From positions 3,167,690 to 3,231,689 of the forward strand of contig CM034403.1 of assembly GCA_019925095.2 (NCBI GenBank): a DNA stretch of 64,000 nt, read 5' to 3'. Below are positions 21,800 through 32,840 of this stretch, piece by piece. This DNA comes from Dendrolimus kikuchii. Lineage: Eukaryota > Arthropoda > Insecta > Lepidoptera > Lasiocampidae. The position numbers and the translations under genes were made by a program. Numbering within the stretch: the stretch's first letter is position 1; every line of letters begins with the position of its first letter. The notes below the pieces were generated by a model. The model worked only from the letters and a program-made list of their open reading frames with translations, did no database searches and was not told where the DNA came from.

Positions 21800-23020
21800 C
21801 GAGAAAATGAGATAAATATAGAGTATCAGGAGGATTAGGATTATAAGGTTTATTATTTTTATAATATTTTTACCAAGTTCAAAAATTATTTTATATTTTA
21901 ATGCAAAATATTGCATATCATGTATTACATATTTAAAATATAAAATTCAATCTAAATTATACTTTACATCACTAACATAGAGTACAAAATTCAATGCACT
22001 GTTACGCACAATTTCCTTTGATCTAAGTATAAAAGAATATCTGCCTTATAGCATATACAAATAGAGCTAAAATTAATTTGATATTTTTTAAGTTTAATTT
22101 GAAATAAAAATTTATACTAACGGATAAAGAGAAATGTGTTTTATTTCGAATTAAATAAGGTTGAATTTTATGCGTTTATCTCTTTTTAGTGTCGCTCTTT
22201 CTCGTTTCATCGAGTTTCAAATCACAACGATTCTAAAGAAGCCTTATTTAAAAAAATTAACATTCGTTCCATCGTTTAAGAATGTTAAATATACTTGAAC
22301 GCGTGCAACCAGTATGTCTTATCCTTCCATAATCATTTGTTCTTGCATATTTTTTCTATGTTTATGGCTTGGCAAGTAGGCCTTTAAGTCAGGCGCAGTA
22401 GTATTGTAGGCTACAATCCACACCATTCAACGGAGTTCTTGTGAAAACTCAAAATGCCAAATTTGACTATACAGTTCACATTTCTCACAAAAACACATAA
22501 TTACTACTCAAAAACTATCAATATCCTACAACTATTGTTCAGTTTAGAGTAATTTTACACATTTTTAGAAAATAAAACTGCACAGCACAACATCTCCTTT
22601 CAGTTCCCGCCAAAAACTCTTGTTCTTGCATACATTCTATTTGACCACAGATTTTCATGTCATTCTCCAGAAAATGCATCCCTTTTTACCTCTGAAATTA
22701 TAGCACGTTTTTTAACCTAAATACCCTTTTACGTGTCCGAAAAGAAAATCCGGGGTGAAAAGCGTGTCAATATAAAATTCAAGTTGAATAAAGCCTATCA
22801 AAATGCCAATTGTGAAAGCGGAATGTATGCAGCCATTTTTGTCTGTCGCTGAAATATGGGTTCACTGTCATTTTGATTAATGGCCGGCGATTGTGCGAAT
22901 GCTTTAGCAGAAATGTTTTTTCTGTTTTATTTTCACGGTATGTTGTAGTTCTAGACGCACTTTTATTTAATATGCTTAAACTAACTAAACAACAATAAGC
23001 GGCGCAAATATGCAACCCTC
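21800..23020. other. no recognisable feature
   Basis: 1.2 kb of AT-rich sequence with frames below 90 codons and no shared repeat detected. Confidence 0.4.
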
Positions 23021-23032
23021 AGTGAGAGTTAT

Positions 23033-23285
23033 ATGTTTGTGCCGTTTGCTGTCGAGACGCTTGGACCGTGGGGTCCTGAGGCCATGAGCCTCTACCAAAA
23101 TTTATCGAAACGACTCATTGACTCTTCGGGTGATCAGAGGGCTGGTGCTTACTTCGGCCAACGGATCAGTATGGTGATCCAGCGAGGAAAGGTAGCCAGC
23201 CTTCTGGGCACCTTACCCATAGAAGACGGTGATCTGGGCTCAGTATTCTCCTTATAGTCTTGAGGGACTATGAGTAGAATACAAT
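23033..23285 (+). pseudogene. LINE-M C-terminal ORF fragment
   Basis: The 74-codon frame [48 protein letters not shown] ends DLGSVFSL. Upstream CGGCGCAAATATGCAACCCT matches the 63.6-kb copy, but a deletion breaks the frame just before the methionine, so the ATG is internal. A 3' UTR with GAGTAGAATACAATACAAAT follows. VETLG.WGPEA plus QRIS.AIQRGN is a C-terminal signature of some invertebrate retroelement ORFs; the clade is uncertain. Confidence 0.6.
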
Positions 23286-23461
23286 ACAAATAAGTTAAGT
23301 TTTCTTGCATTGTATTCGATTATATGTAATTTAAAAAATTAAATTGTCCAACAACAATAATAACTAACAAAAAAGTTCATATAGCTTCGGTCGTGTGAAG
23401 TTTACTCTTGTACACTTACATCATAAATTATAAATCGCCTAAGCCCGTATGTTGCAGAAAC

Positions 23462-23789
23462 TAGAGATGCTACTGATGCCTAAATATTCGGCCACTTTGT
23501 TAACTATTCGGTTTTCAGCCGAATATCGAATACCAAGTCGTGAAAAAAAACGCATCTGCATATTAATCAAAACGTATATATTTCAATCATAAATTATTAA
23601 TAATTAAACTATTATTGACAGTGTTAAATGCAATTTTTATTAAATTTTCATTTTAATGTTACATTTCGGCTAGTTTTTAAAACGTCACACATATCGTATC
23701 TTACGTAGAACATTCGTCAGTTTAATATTCGGCCGAGAGCGTGGCCGAATATATGGTATTCGGCCAAACCACAATTCGTGGCATCTCTA
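23462..23789. mobile_element. hAT-like MITE
   Basis: 328 bp with ends TAGAGATGC and GCATCTCTA. Flanks GCAGAAAC (23454-23461) and GCAGTAAC (23790-23797) agree in 7 of 8 bases. TATTCGGCC / GGCCGAATA motifs recur inside both halves, as expected for transposase-binding subterminal repeats. No coding part. Confidence 0.75.
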
Positions 23790-23983
23790 GCAGTAACTAT
23801 ACGTATCTCTTCAGCTATCGAAACATATACAAATTATGAATACAATCTGTTTATTTTCAAGAATATTTTGTTCTTAATTAACAGAGTAGGAACAAAGAAA
23901 CATGCAACAAATTCTGTTTACATAGATTGGGTTTCAAAAAGTTTAAAATTATGAGAAAATTTAAAAATACCACTGATAATAAT

Positions 23984-24245
23984 CCGGCCGGGCGGCCTGT
24001 CGTAAGAGACGACAAATCAACCCACAGCTAGATGGTAGGGTAATTGCCCGTTTGAATGGCTACCACCCCTAGTCTAGAGTATGCCGCCATAACAAACTTG
24101 AATTGTGTTTCGACATTAGTGGCCAGGTACTAGTCTCCTTTAAGAGAGCAGCAACGCATTCGTAGCACCTTTGGTGTTACAAACGTCGATTGGTTTCTAT
24201 CAGGTGGGCCGTCGGCCTGTCTGCTGACCTCATTCAATAAAAAAA
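23984..24245 (+). mobile_element. S1 retroposon, diverged and 5'-truncated
   Basis: Starts at CCGGCCGGGCGG, about 50 bp into the element, and ends TCAATAAAAAA. Substitutions are more frequent than in other copies, so it is an older insertion. Confidence 0.8.
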
Positions 24246-24301
24246 TAACATAATAATTTAGTGTTTTAGTATATGTTCAATTATAAATACTTCTATTTAG
24301 T

Positions 24302-25529
24302 ACATACATACATACATACATAACTTCACGCCAGTTCCCTCGCGGGGTAGGCACGAACAACAGAGTGCCATTTAGGCTTATTCTTACACACCTCACTTGC
24401 CTCTTTGACATTCATAACTCTTGTCATGCAAGCTCGTCTGTTCTTAAGGCTCCTGACATCACCTTCTGCTAGTACACGATCAATTTGATCATGGAAGGTG
24501 TGTCGTGGCCTTCCACGACTTCTGCATCCATCCACTTTTGCATTGTATATCTGTTTAGTCATTCTTTCATCATGCATTCTTTCCACATGCCCGAACCACC
24601 GGAGCATTCCTTTCCTTACCTTCACCCCGACACTCTCTTTCAGACCAACTCTCTTTCTTACTTCGGTATTACGAACGCGGTCCGCGAGCGTCACTCCGCA
24701 GATTTTGCGCAGTGCTCGCATCTCGACCGCGTTTACTCTACTTTCATGCTCTTTCTTCCATACCCAACTCTCGCTTCCATACGTGAGCGTAGGTACCAGC
24801 ACCGCGTTGTGTACGGCGAGCTGGGCCTTCTGGCTGAGGTTCTTAGCGCCTAGAAGTTTACCTAACGCTCCATTTAAACTATTCCCCAAATTCACTCTTC
24901 TTTCTATATCAGCGGTGTACCTTCCATCCCTGCTAAAAGCACATCCAAGATATACAAACTCATTCACTTGCTCCAGCATAACATCATCGACCATTATCCT
25001 TGCATTCGTTCTGGTTTCTTCTCTTTCAAACACCATAACCTTTGTTTTCTTCGCATTCAAATGTAAGCCTCTCGCCTGACAGTCATCTTTCATCATTGTG
25101 ACTAGTGTTTGCAGTTCTGATGGCGATTCGGCTAAAAGCACGGCATCATCCGCATAAAGCAAGGTGCTTACAACTAGATCACTCATCCGCACCCCAACAT
25201 CCATCAATCTTATTCTCTGGAGACAATCGTCCAGATATAGGATGAACAGCAAAGCCGACAGCACGCAGCCCTGGCGGACGCCAATATTGACGTCAAACCA
25301 GGGCGACAGGCTGCCTTCCACTCGCACGCATGCCATACAGCCCTCATAAGTGGACTGCACAGCACGCATCAATTGGCCATTAATCCCATATCCGGGCAAT
25401 ATGTCCCAGAGGTCCTTCCGCACAACCCTGTCAAATGCTTTCTCTAGATCCACAAAACCGCAGAAAACCTTCCGGCCCATAGCCTGCTGCTTCTCTACGA
25501 TATTGCGGAGAGAGAAAACTTGATCCATA
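24302..25529 (-). mobile_element. RTE LINE, longest copy, 11-bp TSD
   Basis: 1228 bp, flanked by TTCTATTTAGT at 24291-24301 and 25530-25540. The 3' end is the CATA/GTAT microsatellite. 5'-truncated just before the RT DQVFSLRN motif, so the endonuclease and N-terminal domains are absent. Confidence 0.93.
24326..25528 (-). pseudogene. RTE-clade reverse transcriptase, partial but open
   Basis: 400 uninterrupted codons. RT blocks in order: FVDLEKAFD (25-33, first catalytic Asp), GVRQGCVLSALLF (83-95), LLYADDAVLL (123-132, catalytic Asp pair), GLHLNAKKTK (154-163), YLGCAFSRDG (about 189), then the RTE-type C-terminus with RWFGHVERM and GRPRHTFHDQIDR. It would use target-primed reverse transcription if complete. 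The N-terminal apurinic-type endonuclease is missing and the first ATG lies at the truncation point, so it is a dead 5'-truncated copy whose frame is still intact, implying recent insertion. Confidence 0.9.
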
Positions 25530-25540
25530 TTCTATTTAGT

Positions 25541-26997
25541 GTAATATAAATATAATACATTTTATGGCAGTGGCTGTTACGGCCTGGCCACGACCTAAGC
25601 CTTAGCGAACTTACTGCTTTTGTCACTTGTTGCGTAGTGCTTGTGTGACAAATGCGTGACCGAGCCGTAAAAGTGTTATAAAGTATTAATGATATTTTCA
25701 AAATATTTTCTAAATACTCGTAAGTAAGTATTTAACTTTTAATTTTATCTAAGTATATAATATTGTATTCTTGATAAAATATTAATTTAATTAAAGTTTT
25801 GTTATTATAAAAGCCAGGTTAAATAATTATTTGTATATACCAGTCTTCAAATGAGTATCTAAGGGACCTGCACTAGCACAATATAGTTTATACAGTCTTA
25901 TAAACTTGCCAAGTTAGCAATCTTGTTGCCCAGAGGGATTGATTGATAGTTCGCAACTGCTTGCAAATTGTTGTCAGAGTAGGACCAGGGTCCACTGAAA
26001 CGTTTTGAATTTTGTAAAAACTTTCGTTGTCATCCTAAAATTACTAACAAATTTTTCGGTCGCTTTTTACCTCGCAAAAGACTTACTATAAGGACTCTTA
26101 GAATGTTTTGGTCTATTATAAAAAGCCATAATTGTTTACCTACTACCCTCATTCTGCAATCCTGAAAAAAGATAAGTAACAAAGTTATATATTAACACAC
26201 ACGTAGCGACGTCTACTATTTGTACCCCTATTTAATTTTGAATTCTGATATTATAAATCAAGTTACGATAGAATTTTAATTGTCAAATGTTAAAAGACGT
26301 ACTTATAAACAAATAATGGTCCATTAACCATAAGTGCCTACGTAAGGGGTCACAAACAAAACAAAAATGTTATATTAAAACTAATAGCAATTATCTGATT
26401 ATATTAAAATTGCCGTGTTAAATTAGTGACTAACGCGCCTATCTAAATGTCGGGGGCCGGGAAGAAGTAGCTACGCTGCTTTCTGGCTTAATGACCATAT
26501 TGTTACAATAACTATGTGCTGACGGTAAAAGAAAACATCATCATCACACTTACAGATCGAGATAATCAATGTAGTAATTCCAGCAAAACAAGCATGGCGG
26601 ATATACGTTCCGTTCCCTTAAAAAACGAGAAGATCCGAGTTCAGCGAGCAGCAGTGAGATGTTTATGGATTGATATTGTTATTTTGTCCAAGTATTTTTA
26701 AAATTAAAAAATACTATAATATAATAGATTGACTTGTAACAGTTGCGAAAATCTATAAAAATGCAATAATTAGAAAGCATGTTCAAATATAATTTACTAT
26801 TTCTTTTTTAATTTTGACGTTTAATAAACGCGTAATCCGTATAGGCTGTCCCTAATCCATAGGTAGATTGTTAACGTGCTGAATGTTGTACCTCGTTAGT
26901 GAACTTCTTAGACATTCTAGACGTTGTTCTCTATAGTTTCAGATCGAAAATAACACCAAAGACGGAAACTTGTGTAACATAATTAAAATGAACTTTG
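25541..26997. other. no recognisable feature
   Basis: 1.4 kb, AT-rich, frames under 70 codons, no shared repeat. Confidence 0.45.
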
Positions 26998-27320
26998 TTT
27001 AAATTCAAATAAAATTCAAATTCATTTATTTATATAAACTTATTTCTAGGCCTTATATAATTATGTCTTAAACTTGTAGTAATAACACATTTTGAATTAA
27101 AAATAAGGCTACAATTTTTTTGGCGGTGGTTGCTGCATTAGCCTCGTGGTCTGTATCGCGGCACCCAACCCAATTTTATTACACAAACTAAAATATAATG
27201 GAATTATTATTTAATTAACCTAAAACTATGAGTGCGTGCGTGTGTGTTTGTGTGTGTCTGTGTGTGTGTGTGCCTGCGTGTGTGTGTGTGTGTGTGTGTG
27301 TTCGGTGTATGTGCCCCTAG
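26998..27320 (-). mobile_element. LINE-L 3' end with internal GT microsatellite
   Basis: Minus-strand order matches 39208-39560: (AC)n, CCACACGCACTC-like stretch, CATAGTTTTAGG, TGGGTGCCGCGATACAG, GCAACCGCCGCC, GGCCTAGAAATAAGTTTATA, then a TTTGAATTTG tail. The microsatellite occupies the same internal place in both copies. Confidence 0.7.
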
Positions 27321-27480
27321 TGTTATAGTCGGATTGGTAGTAAGCATTCTGTGTCGCTGTAATTTAAAGTTTTTAAACATTTACTAACTTGGTGTTTAAA
27401 CTTTGATGCTGACATTTCTTTGGCAGACGATGTGTTTTGGCATACTTTATTAGAAATGGATATATGGACGTATGGAGGAA

Positions 27481-27560
27481 GGCGCTTGGCAAACCTTTTT
27501 TTTTTTTTTTTTTTTCAGCTTTATAATTGCAGATATTAATGGATGAAGGAGCTATGTAAT
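27481..27560 (+). repeat. 80-bp direct repeat, left copy
   Basis: GGCGCTTGGCAAACC, a T run, AGCTTTATAATTGCAG and ATGGATGAAGGAGCTATG. Repeated at 27798-27869 on the other side of an S1 fragment. Confidence 0.85.
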
Positions 27561-27564
27561 GTAT

Positions 27565-27797
27565 GCCAGGTGGTAGGGCATTTGCCCGACTGGATGGCTA
27601 CCACCCCTGGTCTAAAGTATGTCGCCATAACAACCTTGAGTTGTGTTCCGACATTAGTGACCAGGTTCCAGTCTCCCTTAAGAGAGCAGCAGCGCATTTG
27701 TAGCAACTTTGGTGTTGCAAATGTCCATAGGCGATGGTAACCGCTTTCCATCAAGTGGGCCGTCTGCCTGTCTGCTGATCTCCTGCAATAAAAAAAA
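27565..27797 (+). mobile_element. S1 retroposon, truncated at GCCAGGTGG
   Basis: Homology starts exactly at GCCAGGTGGTAGGG and runs to CAATAAAAAAAA. It is bracketed by about 75 bp of directly repeated flank, far more than the 6-9 bp seen at other S1 copies. Confidence 0.88.
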
Positions 27798-27869
27798 GGC
27801 GCTTGGCAAACCTTTTTTTTAGCTTTATAATATAATTGCAGATATTAATGGATGAAGGAGCTATGTAAT
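27798..27869 (+). repeat. 72-bp direct repeat, right copy
   Basis: Differs from the left copy by a shorter T run and TATAATATAATTGC for TATAATTGC. Confidence 0.85.
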
Positions 27870-27894
27870 TTTTTAAAGATATTTTATTATTTAC

Positions 27895-28108
27895 TCCAAA
27901 TGATGGTCTTGTAGCAGCAAGAGGTAGAGGTTAAATGATACTTCAGATGGCAGAGACTAGAATTCACTGTCGAGTGCTGATGGAAACTGAAGTGAACTCG
28001 TTTATTTTGGAAATGATAACCCTATGTACAAATATTAATAAGTCGTACAACAATGTGTGACCGCGACGGATGATGTTCGAGCGAGATAGAGCAACCATTA
28101 ATTGGAGC
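27895..28108 (+). repeat. P repeat, 5' part
   Basis: TAGCAGCAAGAGGTAGAGG, CAGATGGCAGAGA, AATAAGTCGTACA and GAGCAACCATTAATTGGAGC match 58522-58742. Family unknown; an LTR or TIR element is possible. In this copy the match is broken after GGAGCG by a GC-rich block. Confidence 0.6.
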
Positions 28109-28392
28109 GTACCGCTTTCTAGGATCGGCTTCGCCGGCGGAGTCGATGATGAGTCCTCAATAAAACACTTCAGCCTGTTGGCTTAGCTCGTTCAGCTTTT
28201 CACGGCTTAATCCTATAGAGTCGATCCCCCTGCAGCGGTCGAGTCGAGGTTGAAAATCACAGGAGGTGCCTCCTCTAGAGCGCTGCTTCCGGGCTGAACA
28301 CCTCCGCTCCCACGGAGTCGGGAAGCCCCCAAAGTCCGGTATCGCTGAAACAGCCATCTGCGGCTATTCAGGTGGATCCTGCAAAAAAAAAG
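28109..28392 (-). mobile_element. GC-rich LINE-like insertion in P repeat
   Basis: Absent from the matching repeat at 58.7 kb. The minus strand reads GGACTTTGGGGGCTTCCCG and CTCCGTGGGAGCGGAGGTG, wording found in R1-type LINE ends. No complete domain. The assignment is tentative. Confidence 0.35.
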
Positions 28393-28433
28393 CGCTAGCC
28401 AGTTCTCCATTGTTCGCTGCGATGACTAGATCT

Positions 28434-28742
28434 ATCCGTGCAGGAACAGAGAAAGAATACAATTTCCTGCGGCTTGGCGGCCTGTCGTAAGAGGCGAGAA
28501 GACACCCCACAGCCAGGTGGTAGGGCATTTGCCCGACTGGATGGCTACCACCCCTGGTCTAAAGTATGTCGCCATAACAACCTTGGGTTGTGTTCCGGCA
28601 TTGATGACCAGGTTCCAGTCTCCCTTAAGAGAGCAGCAGTGCATTTGTAGCACCTTTGATGTTGCAAATATCCATAGGCGATGGTAAACGCTTTCCATCA
28701 GGTGGGCCGTCTGCCTGTGTGCTGAACTCCTGCAATAAAAAA
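28434..28742 (+). mobile_element. S1 retroposon, full length, inside P repeat
   Basis: ATCCGTGCAGGAACAGAG to CTCCTGCAATAAAA. Inserted just after GCGATGACTAGA, inside the P repeat, which resumes near 28770 with CTTAGTACTCCAACCTGGG. Confidence 0.9.
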
Positions 28743-28749
28743 TATAAAA

Positions 28750-28981
28750 AAAGGTGTATGGGAAAAGTTTTTGACAATTTCTGACCTTCTTAGTACTCCA
28801 ACCTGGGTTGGTCCCATAGACGTTTTTGATCAGTATCAGAAACAGGATCGATTGACATCGATTAATGTATTTCTCCTTACTGTCCCGCTAAAAGGCAATT
28901 AGTTAGCTAATATTAATATGTCCACTCCCCCTCGCGTTGCTCTAGCAAGTAGTTCGTTGTCCACTGCGATGACTAGACATA
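28750..28981 (+). repeat. P repeat, continued
   Basis: CTCCAACCTGGGTTGGTCCC and CGATTAATGTATTTCTCC match 58838-59010. From 28920 a second version of the CCAGTT..GATGACTAGA block appears (TAGTTCGTTGTCCACTGCG, ATGACTAGACA), so part of P is duplicated here. Confidence 0.55.
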
Positions 28982-29302
28982 TTTTTTTTTTTTTTTTTTA
29001 TTGCAGGAGTTCAGCAGACAGGCAGACGGCCCACTTGGTGGAAAGCGGTTACCATCGCCTATGAACATTTGCAACACTAAAGGTGCTACAAATGCGCTGC
29101 TGCTCTCTTAAAGGAGACTGGAACCTGGTCATTAATGCCGGAACACAACACAAGGTTGTTATGGCGGCATACTCTAGACCAGGGGTGGTCGCCATCCAGT
29201 CGAGCAAATACTCTACCACCTGGCTGTGGGTTGTTTAGTCGCCTCTTACGACAGGCCGCCGGGCCGCAGGAAATTGTATTCTTTCTCCGTTCCTGCACGG
29301 AT
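28982..29302 (-). mobile_element. S1 retroposon, full length
   Basis: Poly(T) of about 19, TTGCAGGAG to TGCACGGAT. It also sits next to ATGACTAGA, the same site as the previous S1 but in the opposite orientation. Confidence 0.9.
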
Positions 29303-29821
29303 AAAAAGCAGCTCCCATAGTCTAATTTGCGTACAGTTCATATTAGATCTTAAAACATAGCGATTAAAATTTGAACTGGTTTTCAGAAATAGGAAGTAAC
29401 TAAAGAGTTATGTCGCAAGACGAAATAATAACTACATCAAACTGTACTTTAGAGCAATGGATGGTCATTTGTCTCTAAGTACGTCTTTTCGTTGTATCCT
29501 GACATGAATTAATCTGTAATAACTCAAAACTGAATAGGAACACAAACAGCAGATGTCGCTACGTGCAAATAAAGCGCCGTTTACACTGGGAGACGATTAA
29601 TTCTGTTTGTTTTGCCCTCATTTCGCTTACAACTGCGCTTATGGATGTTTGACTTCGAGTATGGGGACGGAAACTCAAATACTGTACTCATACATACTAA
29701 TAAATAAAGCATAGTTGTACGTTTATGTTTTGCGTTACATGACTCAGATATAGGTAGATGGTTCACAAAAAGAACGGTATTGCCCCGCAAGTGTTAAGGA
29801 CAGAAAATATTGAGAGCGTAA
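29303..29821. other. no recognisable feature
   Basis: AGCAGCTCCC at the start continues the P repeat (compare 58796). After that nothing is recognised. Confidence 0.35.
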
Positions 29822-29935
29822 TAAAACTACGTTTTAACAGTTTTAAGTGCGGTAATTTATTTGATTTTTATTATTTCGACGTTTCGGCCACTTTTCAGTC
29901 GGAATAATAAAAATCAAATAAATTATATAGATAGT
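29822..29935. repeat. hairpin element, 22-bp perfect arms
   Basis: AATTTATTTGATTTTTATTATT is followed after a 27-bp loop (TCGACGTTTCGGCCAC..) by its exact reverse complement. The upstream AAAACTACGTTTTAAC and GCGGTAATTT also occur at 42755 and, modified, at 37.6 kb, marking a small dispersed palindromic family. Confidence 0.65.
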
Positions 29936-30156
29936 ATATATAAATAGTTTTATTATGTATAATAGTCGCAAATACTTAACAATGGTTTCAAAACAGGGGA
30001 TGCTGAAGACCGCGCTAAGTGGAGTAGAAAAAGTAGGAAGAATTAACGCTCGGATGATGATGATGATGATGAGTCGCAAAAACTTAATAAAATAATATTG
30101 AGAACGTTTTTGAACTCGAGAAAAATCTCTAGTTATTAAAAAAAAATCGAAACGAC

Positions 30157-30350
30157 GACTCTTCGGGTGATCAGAGGGCTGGTGCTTACCTCGGCCAACG
30201 GATCAGTATGGCGATCCAGCGAGGAAACGTAGCCAGCCTTCTGGGCACCTTACCAATAGAAGACGGTGATCTGGGCTCAGTATTCTCCTTATAGTATTGA
30301 GGGACTATGAGTAGAATACAATAAAAATAAGTGAAGTTTTCTTGCATTGT
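30157..30350 (+). pseudogene. LINE-M C-terminal fragment
   Basis: Frame [19 protein letters not shown], then [14 protein letters not shown] and DLGSVFSL, stop at 30292-30294, followed by the same 3' UTR as the 23.2-kb copy. 5'-truncated. Confidence 0.6.
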
Positions 30351-30382
30351 ATTCGATTATATGTAATTTGTATTTTTAATTA

Positions 30383-30615
30383 TTTTTTTTTTATTGCAGG
30401 AGTTCAGCAGACAGGCAGACGGCCCACTGAATGGAAAGCGGTTACCATCGCCTATGTACATTTGCGACACCAAAGGTGCTACAAATGCGCTGCTGCTCTC
30501 TTAAGGGAGTCTGGAACCTGGTCACTAATGCCGGAACACAACTCAAAGTTGTTATGGTGGCATGCTCTAGACCAGGGGTGGTAGCCATCCAGTCGGGCAA
30601 ATGCCCTACCACCTG
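30383..30615 (-). mobile_element. S1 retroposon, 5'-truncated
   Basis: Poly(T), TTGCAGGAG to CTACCACCTG. Homology stops 2 bp short of the GCCAGGTGG point used by the 27.6, 34.7 and 36.1-kb copies. Confidence 0.88.
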
Positions 30616-30717
30616 TAAATAATACATAACTATAATACCTATGTGGTAAAAAAAAACTAGCAAAAAATAAACCAATTTCAAGAATAATTAAACAGCATAA
30701 AAAATTTCTAGGAGAAA

Positions 30718-31012
30718 AGAAATCGACTTCAAAATGTTTTAGAAATAATACATATTTTTTGCTTTTTAGGTACTCTTGAAATCAGTATCTTTTTCGTTAG
30801 ATTTTTTTTAATTTTCACTTTTAAGTTACATCCATATACGTTATCCAATAATAATGAAATATATATAACTATCTTGAACCTGCAATTCAAAAAGAATGAT
30901 AGAAATCGGTTCAGAAACCAAAAAGTTTAAAGCTTTAATTTTAATGAACATACATAAAAAATATTTACACGAGGAATTAGAAACCTCTTTTTTTTGAAGT
31001 CGATTAAAAATA
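30718..31012. mobile_element. TIR element (AATCGACTTCAAAA ends)
   Basis: AAATCGACTTCAAAA at the left and TTTTTTGAAGTCGATT at the right are inverted ends. GAGGAATTAGAAACCTC precedes the right end, wording common to a widespread lepidopteran miniature element. No coding part. Confidence 0.5.
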
Positions 31013-31063
31013 AGATTCGAATCCTGAAACTGCTAAAAGTATCACGTAACACCGTTTAACACC

Positions 31064-31364
31064 GTTGTAAGAGTAACACTCCACATTAGAATAAGTATGT
31101 GGCATAAAACTTAGAAATAAATAATAATAATAATAAAACTTTATTTATTTCTCAAACACAACAGATTCACTACGAAACCTTGTGCGTGAGACTGGTGCCT
31201 GAAATAGATTTATAAGAAATCTGTATGACAGGTCACCAGTGCTCCACACCATGGCTACCAAAAATAAAAGATTCTTGAGATTAACTTAAAACCAGGCTTC
31301 CACAGTTAATGTAAAATTAACTAATAAAATTAACACAGAAATAAAATGTTAGAATAAAAGGTGA
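31064..31364 (-). mobile_element. possible LINE 3' UTR, unassigned
   Basis: TTATTATTATTATTA-type tail in reverse, then CACAACAGATTCACTACG and a TGAGACTGGTGCCTG stretch, next to a GT microsatellite. The layout recalls LINE-L but the sequence differs. Confidence 0.3.
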
Positions 31365-31452
<88 letters not shown>

Positions 31453-31508
31453 TGTGTGTGTGTTTGTGCGTGTTAGTTTGCGTGTAAGCGTGGGTGGGTG
31501 AGTGAAGG
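31364..31508. repeat. GT then GTGC microsatellite
   Basis: (GT)n to about 31420, then (GCGT)n to about 31452 and a decaying GTGTTTG / GGGTG edge. Confidence 0.95.
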
Positions 31509-31947
31509 TGGGTGAGGATATGTTCGGGTGTATGTAGATGTGAATGAATAGGTAAACTAATTCTAAAACTTCTTATTAATAACACATTAATACTTTTGGT
31601 ATTTTATATAAGTGGGTGGAGCTGATCTTCTGTCTCCTCACAGCTCAAGGTTTTTAGCCATTTAGTGGTTTTTTCTTTGCAGGCGTATTTCTGTAGAGGG
31701 TATATTTGTAGAAAGAATAATATTGTAATTAAGCTCACAGACACACACACACAAGTATGACACCCCATAAAATGTCACACACATTAAACAATAAAAATAA
31801 ATAACGTGTAAATTTAAGTAATTAATATAATTAAATATACTTAAAAAAGGTACGGAACAAGAGACCTTATTAGTTTCATTTATAAAAATAAGTACCACAT
31901 ATTAATGATGAAGTAAGATAGACAGAGGTTAGAAATGTGTCGAACTT
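31509..31947. other. no recognisable gene
   Basis: AT-rich; ACACACACACAC at 31739-31752 and CACCCCATAAAATGTCACAC suggest another LINE 3' UTR, not assigned. Confidence 0.3.
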
Positions 31948-32001
31948 GACTGTCTACTGAACTGTCGCAATAAAAAAATATTCAACGGTCAGTAGACAGT
32001 C
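31948..32001. repeat. 13-bp inverted repeat at S1 tail
   Basis: GACTGTCTACTGA (31948-31960) is the exact reverse complement of TCAGTAGACAGTC (31989-32001). The left arm plus CGCAATAAAAAAA looks like a plus-strand S1 3' tail; the right arm starts the minus-strand S1 copy. The two tails are joined tail to tail. Confidence 0.65.
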
Positions 32002-32574
32002 AGACGGTCCACCTGATGGAATGCGGTTATCATCGCCTATGGACACTTGCAACACTGAAGGTGCTACAAAGCGCTGCTGCTCTCTAAATGATGATTCGAA
32101 CCTAGCCACTAATGCCGGAACACAACTCAAGGTTATTATGGCGGTATACTCTAGGCCAGGGGTGATAGCCATCCAGACGGGCAAATACCCTAACCACCTA
32201 GGTGGCTGTGGGTTGTTTTGTCGCCTCTTTTTTTTTAAGACGGGGGAAATACTATTTACGCACAATACTGGGTCCTTTGCAAGGGATTAGGCCATAGTTG
32301 ATCATGAAGGCTTTCCCCTTTGATACGGGGCAATCCGAACACTAATCAGGCCAGCTTGTATGGAGACTCAGAGAAGTTGCACGGGCAACACTCATTACCT
32401 ACTAAAACCACCCTCCTCCCATGTGCCCCGCGCTTTTTATGTAGGAAAGGCTGAGACTTAGAACGTAGTTACGCCCAGTCCGATCCAGCGCAAATTTTGT
32501 CGCCTCTTACGACAGGCTGCCCGACCGCAGGAAATTGTATTCTTTCTCCGTTCCTGCATGGATAAAAAGTTATC
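31979..32574 (-). mobile_element. S1 retroposon, diverged, interrupted
   Basis: S1 homology covers 31986-32228 and 32508-32574, ending CTGCATGGAT. It is split at GTCGCCTCT by a 266-bp insertion with a 13-bp duplication. It shows more substitutions than most copies, consistent with being the older partner. Confidence 0.82.
32229..32494 (-). mobile_element. unclassified poly(A) retroposon with 13-bp TSD
   Basis: TTTTGTCGCCTCT flanks it at 32216-32228 and 32495-32507. On the minus strand it ends GTCTTAAAAAAAA and includes GGGGCACATGGGAGGAGGG, GCCCCGTATCAAAGGGG and CAAAGGACCCAGTATTG. It seems to occur only once in the window. It is a LINE tail or SINE; I do not recognise which. Confidence 0.7.
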
Positions 32575-32840
32575 ATAATTGATAACTTGTTAGTTTAATA
32601 AAATTGAAAAATTGATAGAAAAAAATGTTACATAACAAAATCATATGGTTCCCATAATCTTGGAGGCGCCAAATGTTTTATTAAATGTCAGTAAAAGGCA
32701 ATAAAGAGACTCATTCATCATCTTGGGCTGACATGGCCTCTACTGCCTTCATCTTATCAAAACAATAACATGACAGTTATGAAAATGTTTTGCTCAACTT
32801 ACGAGCAAAAAGATCTTTCATGTAGTTATTACAATCTAGT

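Noticed and set aside
24485..25079. Plus-strand frames of 122 and 193 codons
   Set aside because: Antisense shadows of the RTE reverse transcriptase; the same shadow recurs over every RTE copy.
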